Assembly (NCBI RefSeq): GCF_946479755.1 | Contig: NZ_CAMLHC010000003.1 | Span: 1 to 64,000, forward strand | Source: an uncultured Chitinophaga sp. | GTDB lineage: Bacteria; Bacteroidota; Bacteroidia; Chitinophagales; Chitinophagaceae | Direction of reading: 5' to 3' | Length of the DNA: 64,000 nucleotides | In this document: in pieces, positions 12,401-21,400 of the stretch | Layout: each line of letters starts with the position of its first letter | Numbering within the stretch: position 1 is the stretch's first letter | Notes under the pieces: generated by a model | The model's database searches: none | Seen by the model: the letters and a program-made list of their open reading frames with translations, nothing else | What the model was told of the DNA's origin: nothing | Made by a program: the position numbers and the translations under genes

Positions 12401-15400
12401 ACTACTATGCGCTGAGTGGTACAGTCGTGATCGCTGCCGGTCAGCCTGGTGAAACCGTTATTATTCCGATCAAAGACGATAAAACCATTGAGGTGGATGA
12501 AACGGTGATAGTTACACTGAATGGAGGTGCTTCCGCTAACTTCACCTTCACAGGTACAGGCGCCGCTACAGTGGTTATCGCCGATGATGATAATACATCG
12601 GCCAACCGTACACTCGTTGTGCAGAAAATGGCAAATAGCAGCGAACCTTCCACCCAGGGCATATTCTTCGTAAGAATACCAAACTCCTACACAGTATCCG
12701 AACCGGTAACGGTCAACTATACCGTCAGCGGTACGGCTACCAATGGCGTGGATTATGTTACACTGAGCGGAACAATGGTGCTGCCGCCAAACCGTACTAC
12801 CGAACCGATAGACGTGATCCCCATTGATGATAAGATCATCGAAGGTACCGAAACAGTAACCATGACACTGGCCGATGCCAGCTCGGCTAACTTTCCCTTT
12901 ACGGTCAGCACCACACCGGCCACCGTAAATATTGCCGATAATGACAATACCGCTGCCAATAAAATGGTACAAATCACCAAAACGGCCGATGCTGCTGAGC
13001 CATCCACCAACGGTGAGTTCACCATATCTCTGCCGGCAGACGTGACCGTCGCTGAAGATATGACCGTTCATTACCAGGTGACTGGTACGGCTATCAACGG
13101 TACTGACTATACCAGTTTGAGCGGATCTGTTTTGATCCCGGCCAACACGAACAGCGTGAAACTACCGCTGACCGTAACAGACGATAAAATTGTGGAAGGC
13201 GTTGAAAATGTGCTCCTCACGCTGACCCATGGCGTATCCGCTAACTATGCCTTCACCGTAGAGGGAGCAGCAGCAGAGGCTGCAGCTACCATCACAGATG
13301 ATGATGATAATACCGCCAGCGGCCAGCTGAGCATCGTGAAAACCACCGATGCGGCTGAACCGTCTGCCAATGGCATGTTGACCATCAGCCTGCCGGCGGG
13401 CGTTACCTACGCCAAAGATGTAACGGTGAACTATACCGTAGCGGGTACCGCTACCAGCGACCTGGACTATACCGCGCTGAGCGGCACCGTTGTTATCGCT
13501 GCGGGCCAGTCCAATGTAACCCTGACAGTACCGGTCATAGATGACAAGGTCCTGGAGCACACAGAGACGGTAATCGTGACACTGACCGGTGGAACCGCCG
13601 CAGGCTTCGCGCCGCTCACTGTAAATACCACCAATGCTTCCGCTACGGTGAACATCACAGACAATGACCATACCAGTGCCAATAAAGTAGTGCGCATCAA
13701 CAAAACGGCTGATGGTGCTGAACCCGCCACCAACGGGGCCTTCAGTATCAGTCTCCCTGCTGATGTGACTGCCGTGGAAGCGGTGACCGTAAACTATACC
13801 ATCACCGGCACGGCAACTAACGGTACTGACTATACCCAGCTGACCGGCACCGCAACGATCCCGGCAGGCAGCAACAGTGCGCCGATAGCCGTGACCGTGA
13901 AAGATGACCAGGTCATCGAAGTGACCGAAACCGTGATCGCAACGCTGAACAGCGCCAGCGCCACTACCTTCGGCGCCTTTGCTATAGATGCCGCCGCTGC
14001 AACAGCCACAGTGAATATCACAGATAATGATAATATAGCCGGGAACAGGAAAATTACCGTAATAAAAATGAGCCATACCGCGGAACCCAATGCTGTCGGT
14101 AAGTTCGGCGTTTCCCTGCCGGCGAATATAACCTCTGCAGAACCGGTCACCGTGAATTACACCATCACCGGTACGGCCACCAACGGCGAAGACTATACAA
14201 CGCTGACCGGTACTACCGTGATAGCTGCTGGCGATAATAAAGTCATCGTTCCTGTGGAAGTGAAAGATGATAAGATCATCGAGGGTACTGAAACGGTCGT
14301 GATGACCCTGAATACGGCCAACTCCGCCAGCTTCGGTTTCTCCGTGGGCACAACGCCTGCTACCGTGAACATCGCCGACGACGATGCCACTACTACGAAC
14401 AGGGTGCTGAGCATCGCCAAAGTGGAGGATGCCGCAGAACCGGCTACGAACGGAAGCTTCCGTGTTAGTCTGCCTAACGGCATTACGTCCGCATTGCCGG
14501 TCAAAGTAAGCTACATGATCGACGGCAGCAGCACCGCGGTGGCAGGTGTAGATTACACCGCCATCACCGGCGAGGTGATTATACCCGCCAACACTAACAG
14601 TGTACTGGCGCCCGTAGTGGTGACAGACGACCAGGTCATTGAACCGGTAGAAACGGTGGTAATGATCATCTCCGGCGGAAACGACGGCACTTTCGTCTAT
14701 ACTGCTAATACCGCAGCTCAGACGGCGACGGTATATCTCACTGACGACGATTTTACGCCTAACAGCAACGTGGTACTGGTGACCAAAGTGTCTGACGCTG
14801 TTGAAGGCAGCATCCCCGGACAGTTTAAAATATCGCTGCCACCCCATATCACCGCTTCTGAACCAGTGACCATTCGCTATGCGATGGGCGGTTCCGCCAC
14901 TAACACAGACGATTACACTACGCTCGGTGGCGTGGCGGTAATCCTGCCAGGCGACAACTTCGTCCTGGTAGACGTGAATGCCGGCGACGATAACAGCGTA
15001 GAAGGTCCGGAACAGGCAGTCATGTCCCTGACAGGCGCCAGCTCAGACACCTACACCTTTAACATTATGCCGGGCAAAGGCAGTGCTACCGTGACCATCA
15101 TCGACGCCAATGCAGCTTCACAAATACCGGTAACGGTGGCGAAGCTGGGGCCTGATGCCGCCGAACCGTCTACCAATGGCGCGTTCAGAGTGTCCCTTGT
15201 AGGAGGTACTTCTGCCAACCCGGTGACGATTGGTTATAAATTGACCGGCGCTGCCGAAGCAGGGGTAGACTATACCATTACCGGCAATGTAGTCATTCCT
15301 GCCAACACGCCTTCTGTAGATGTGCCCGTGACGGTGATTGACGATAAGATCATAGAAGGAGCGGAAGACGTGGTGTTCACCGTGATCTCCGGAAGCGCGG

Positions 15401-18400
15401 CCGATGGTAACGGCAATGCCTTTATTTTCCCGCCGGACGCTGTCAATACCGCCACCATCAACATCCTGGATGATGATAACCAGTCTGCTAACCTGCAGCT
15501 GTCCGTAGCGAAAGTGGCCGATGCTGCTGAAGCGGCTACACATGGCAGCTTCCGGGTAAGCCTGCCGGCAGACTATACCGCCAGCACAGATATCACCGTA
15601 CAGTTTAGTAACAGCGGTACGGCTACTAAAGATGACGACTATACGACGAATACCAGCATCACGATCCCCAAAGGCCGCAACTCCGTGATCATACCGGTCA
15701 CCGTAAAAGATGACAAGATCATCGAGCCGACCGAAACGGTGGTATTGACGCTGACCAGCGGAACGGATGGTAACAGCCATGTTTACACCGCTTCCGGTGC
15801 GACCGCTACGGCCAGCCTGGATATTACGGATGATGACGGAATGGCTGCCAACAGGCAGCTGACCATCGCCCGTGTTACAGATGGCAGCGAGCCGGCTACC
15901 AACGGCCAGTTCAGGATCAGTCTGCCGAAAGACGTGACGGTTACTGAACCGATAACAGTGACCTACGCCATCGCCGGTACTGCCACCAATGGTGACGACT
16001 ACCAACCGTTGACTACCAGCGTAGTGCTGCCAGCGAACCAAAATAACGTAGTGGTGGACATCACTGTGAAAGATGACCAGGTCATCGAAGGGGAGGAGAC
16101 TGTTCAGCTGACACTCGCAGGTGGTACCACAGCCACATTGGGCGCCTTCACCGGCGCCGGCAGCGCCACCCTGGTGATCGCTGACGATGATAACACTACT
16201 ACTAACCGCGTATTGCAGGTGAAACAAACGAAGCATGCTGCAGAACCGGCTACCCATGGAAATTTCCATGTGTCCCTGCCGGCAACCTACACATCCGCCC
16301 GTGACATTACCCTGCAGTATGTGCTGAAAGGCACCGCTATGCGTGACGGGGACTATACTGTCAATACCATCGTCCTGCCGGCATTCTCCAACGGGGTAGA
16401 TATACCGGTGACCGTGAAAGATGATAAAATCATCGAGCCTACAGAAACCGTGGTCCTGGAACTGACCGCAGGCGAAGACAATAACAGCAACACCTATACG
16501 GCAGATGCTGCCTCCGCCACTGCTACGGTGAATATCGGCGACGACGATAACAACGCCACCAACCGCACGTTGCAGGTAATCAAACGCGCCGACGCTGCGG
16601 AGCCAGGCACTCATGGCGCCTTCGATATCCTCCTGCCGGCAGATTACACCGCCAGCGAAGCGATAACGGTGACTTACAATATCACCGGGTCTGCGGTTAA
16701 CGGCACCGATTATATGAATCTGTCAGGTACCGCCACGTTGCCGGCCAATAGCAACAGTGTGACGGTAGACGTGATCACCAAAGATGACAAGATCATTGAA
16801 GGCGATGAAACCGTGATCATGACGCTGTCGGCGGGTGCCACCAGCACCATCGGGGCTTTCTCTGCAAGCGTAACGCCTGCTACCGTCACCATTGCTGATG
16901 ACGACAATACCAGCAGCAACCAGGTGCTGAGTGCCGTCCGCACAGCGGATGCTGCCGAACCGGGCACACCGGGTGAATTTGAAATCCGCCTGCCTGCCGG
17001 TGTTACTGCCGCAAAAGACATTACTGTCACCTATACCATTGCGGGAACTGCCACCAATGGCAAAGACTACACGACCCTCACCGGTACCGTAGTGCTCCCG
17101 CATGATAACAACAAGATTACCATACCGGTGGCCGTCATCGACGATCAGATCATTGAACAGCCGGAAACGGTTATCCTGCAAATAGGCAAGGGTACTTCCG
17201 GCAGCTTCAGTTATGCTGCTCATGCTGTGTCCGGCGCCGCTACGCTAACGATCGCCGATAACGACGATATCGCCGCCAACAAAGTGTTGAGCGCAGGTAA
17301 TACCACTAATGCCGCTGAACCGGCTACCAATGGTAACTTCACGATCAACCTGCCACTGAATGTGACGGCGGCTGATGACATTACCGTTCAGTACACCCTT
17401 ACCGGCGCAGCGGTCAACGGCGCTGACTATACGATCGATGCTACTGCCATCATCCCGGCCGGAAAGAATGGGGTGGATGTACCGGTGAACGTCACTGACG
17501 ATAAGATCATCGAAGGTGATGAGACGGTGGTGATGACGCTGCAAAGCGGTCAATCCGCCCTCTTCGGCCACCTGGCCGCCAGTACCACCAATAGCGTGGC
17601 GACCGTCACCATCGCTGATGATGACAACATTGCCGGCAACAGGCAGCTGCATATCGTAAAAGAGAATGATGCCGCAGAACCTGCTACTGACGGTAAGTTT
17701 ATGATCCTTCTGCCTTCCGGTGTAACGGCAGCAGAAGACATCACGGTCAACTATACCGTTGCAGGTACCGCTGCTAACGGCACCGACTATACTGATCTCA
17801 CCGGTACGGTCGTTATCCCGGCTAACCAGCCAGGGGTGGAACTGCCGGTGATCGTGAAAGACGACCAGGTCATCGAGGAAAACGAAACCGTGATCGCAAC
17901 CCTTGCCGGTGGCAACTCCGCTAAGTTTGCCTTTACACCGGATGCTGCCGCCGCCACCGCGACGGTGACCATCCTGGACGATGAAAACACTACTGCTAAC
18001 CGGGTGATCAGCATCACGAGGGACGGAGATGCTGCGGAGCCGTCCACCAACGGCGCGTTTGTTGTGAGTCTGCCGGCCAACCTGACGGCGTCCGCAGCGG
18101 TAACCGTGAACTATACTATCGGCGGTACTGCCACCGCAGGCGCTGATTATACGGCCCTCACCGGCACCATCGTGATCCCGCAGGGACAAAACAGGATCAT
18201 CATGACAGTATCCGTCACAGATGACCAGATCATGGAGGAGACAGAAAACGTGACCGCCACGATTACCCATGGCGCCGCCGCCGGCCTTGGCTCCTTCACC
18301 GCCAGCAGTACTGCTGGTAACGCGGCCGTCCTCATTGCGGATAACGATAATGTCGCTGCCAACAAGGTGCTGAGCGTGGTGAAAAACACCGATGCTGCCG

Positions 18401-21400
18401 AACCTGGCACCAACGGTTCGTTTACCATCAGTCTCCCGGCGGGGGTAACCCTCACCGATGATGTGGTGGTGAACTATACCCTGAGCGGTACCGCTGGTAA
18501 CGGTACCGATTATACGATGAGTTCCCATGCGACCATCCTGGCCGGTCAGCCAGATGTGACCGTTCCGGTAACGGTGACCGACGATAAGATTATCGAAGGA
18601 AACGAAACCGTTGTCCTGACGCTGACAGACGGTAAGTCGCTTACCTTCGGCAACTTCACCGCCAGCGCCACCAATGGTGCTGCTACGGTCACCATCACCG
18701 ATGATGATGATATCGCAGCCAACAAGCTGCTGCGCATCGTTCAGCAGGCAGACGGGGCCGAACCGGCTACCAACGGCAGATTTATGATCCAGCTGCCGAA
18801 GGATATCACGGTGGCAGAAGACGTGACCGTCAACTATACTATCGCCGGCACGGCTGCCAATGGCACCGACTATGCCGCCCTCACCGGTACCATCGTGATC
18901 CCGGCGGGACAGCCAGGGGTTGAACTGCCTGTGACCGTGACCGATGATCAGATCATCGAAGAAAACGAAACCGTGATCGCCACCCTCACGGGCGGAGCGT
19001 CTGCTAAGTTTGCCTTTACACCGGATGCCGCCGCCGCTACTGCGACGGTGACCATCCTGGATAATGAAAACACTGCTGCTAACCGGGTGATCAGCATCAT
19101 CAAAGGCGGAGATGCTGCGGAGCCGGCCACTAACGGCTCGTTTGTTGTGAGTCTGCCGGCCAACCTGACGGCGTCCGCAGCGGTGACCGTGAACTATACC
19201 ATCGGTGGTACAGCCACCGCAGGCGCAGACTACCAAACCCTCACCGGCACCGTGGTGATACCACAGGGACAAAACAATATGCCCATACCCGTAACGGTGA
19301 TCGACGACCGGATACTGGAAACAGCAGAGACGGTGATCGCTTCTATTACCAATGGTAACGCCGCCGGTCTTGGCGCCTTCTCCGCCAGCGGCAGCGCAGG
19401 TAACGCGACCGTCCTGATTGCCGATAATGACAATATACCCGCCAATAAAGTACTGAGTGTGGTGAAAACCGCTGACGCGGCAGAACCGGGCACGAACGGG
19501 GCCTTTACTATCAGTCTCCCCGCAGGAGTGACCCTGACCGACGATGTGGTTGTGAACTACACCGTCGCCGGTACAGCAGTCAACGGTACCGATTATACGA
19601 TTGCTGCCAGCACTACTATCCCGGCCGGTCAGCCTGCTGTTACTGTTCCGGTGACAGTGATCGACGACAGGATCATTGAAGGTGACGAGACGGTGATGAT
19701 CACGCTGAAAGACGGTAAGTCCGCAGGTTTTGGCGACTTCACCGCCAGCACTACCAATGGTGCAGCGACGGTCACTATTGTGGACGATGAGGACCTGGCG
19801 GTTAACAGGATGCTGAGTGCCTCTAAAGTGGCCGATGCTGCAGAACCGGGCACGAACGGTGCTTTCCGTATCAGTCTGCCTGCAGGCATCACCGCTGCGG
19901 AAGCCATCAACCTGAATTACACTGTTAATGGCAGCGCTGTAAACGGGAAAGACTATACGATGGCCGGTACCGCTGTTATTGCGGCGGGTGCTGAAAGTGC
20001 CACCATTCCGGTAAACGTCATCGATGACAAGATCATCGAAGGGGCAGAAGCAGTGGTGTTGACGCTCAACGGCGGCGTTACGGCCACTGTGGGCAACTTC
20101 ACCGCCAACAGCAGCAGCGCTGTGGCTACCATGACCATCGCCGATGACGACGATGCTGCCACTAACCTGGTACTGAATGTGACTGCTACCAGGGCCAATG
20201 CTGCGGAGCCGGCCACACATGGAGAGGTAACCATTGCCTTGCCTGCCGGTTACACGGCTACGGTGCCGGTAACTGTACAGTACACCACAGGCGGCACGGC
20301 TGCCAGCGGCGCGGATTACAAAGCGCTGAGCGGCACTGTCACTATTCCTGCAGGGGACAACAGCATCACCGTACCGGTGGAAGTGATCGACAATAAAATA
20401 CAGGACGGTACCCGCACGGTGGTGTTCACCCTTACGGGTGGTACCGCCGGCAGCTGGACATTTACACCGGCAGCAGGGAAAACGGCTACTGTCAATATCA
20501 GCGACGACGACATTCAACGCTTCGATACCTGGAAAACCGTCGCGCTGCCTGCCGGTAACACCAGCGGCATGGCCCATCCGAATGAGATGCTGACGTACAC
20601 CATTCATGTCCGCAATACCGGTAATATACCGCTTGCACAGGTGACCATCACCGATCCTGTACCGGCGAATACCATCTACGTAAGCGGTGGTACGCTGAAC
20701 GGTAACGTGGTCACCTTTACCCTCAGCAACCTGGCGCCGGGGGCAACGGCAACGGCTACACTGATTGTAAAAACACCGGCTTCACTGGATGGCGTGAGGT
20801 CCATCACCAATACTGCGCAGGTAAGCGACGGCACAACCACTAAACCAACCGGCGGCTGCGACCCTGCTGCCCCGGGATGTAACGGTCAGCCAGGCACTGT
20901 GATCGGCGCCAGCAATATCATCGGCGACCTGTCCATCACCAAAACCGTGATGAACCCGCCAACAGGCATTTACCGCATGGGCCAGGACATCACCTACAGC
21001 GTGAAAGTGAAAAGCACCGGTACACAGGTATTCACCAATGTAGTGGTAGAAGATCTGTTGCCAGCTAATCTTGAAATGCCGAAGGCTGTCAACGTACAGC
21101 ACGGCCAGGTGGACAAAGCCAACGGTAAGGTGGTCTGGACCATTCCCAGCCTGCCGGCCGGACAAGAAGTGGAAATGACCATTGTATGCCGTATTCTGGA
21201 AGGCGGCGACATCATCAACAGGGTGACGGTAAAAGCCAGCGAGCCGGAAACCAATAGTACCAACAACAGCGCGGAAGCCGCTATCAAAGCCGACGGTGCG
21301 GACATTACCTTCCCGAACGTATTTACGCCGAATGGTGATGGTAAAAACGAACGCTTCATCATCGGCGGGTTGGAGAAATATCCAGGTTCTGCGATCTACA

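Noticed and set aside
9379..20511. CRISPR-like or non-coding tandem repeat
   Set aside because: The repeats are in frame with a single open reading frame, diverged at the DNA level, and match a known protein repeat type.
17245..20607. Long open frames on the minus strand across the giant gene, including one of 1,120 codons
   Set aside because: They mirror the repeat array of the plus-strand gene and encode low-complexity Gly/His/Arg/Val-rich sequence. The repetitive codon use of the Calx-beta units keeps the opposite frame free of stops.
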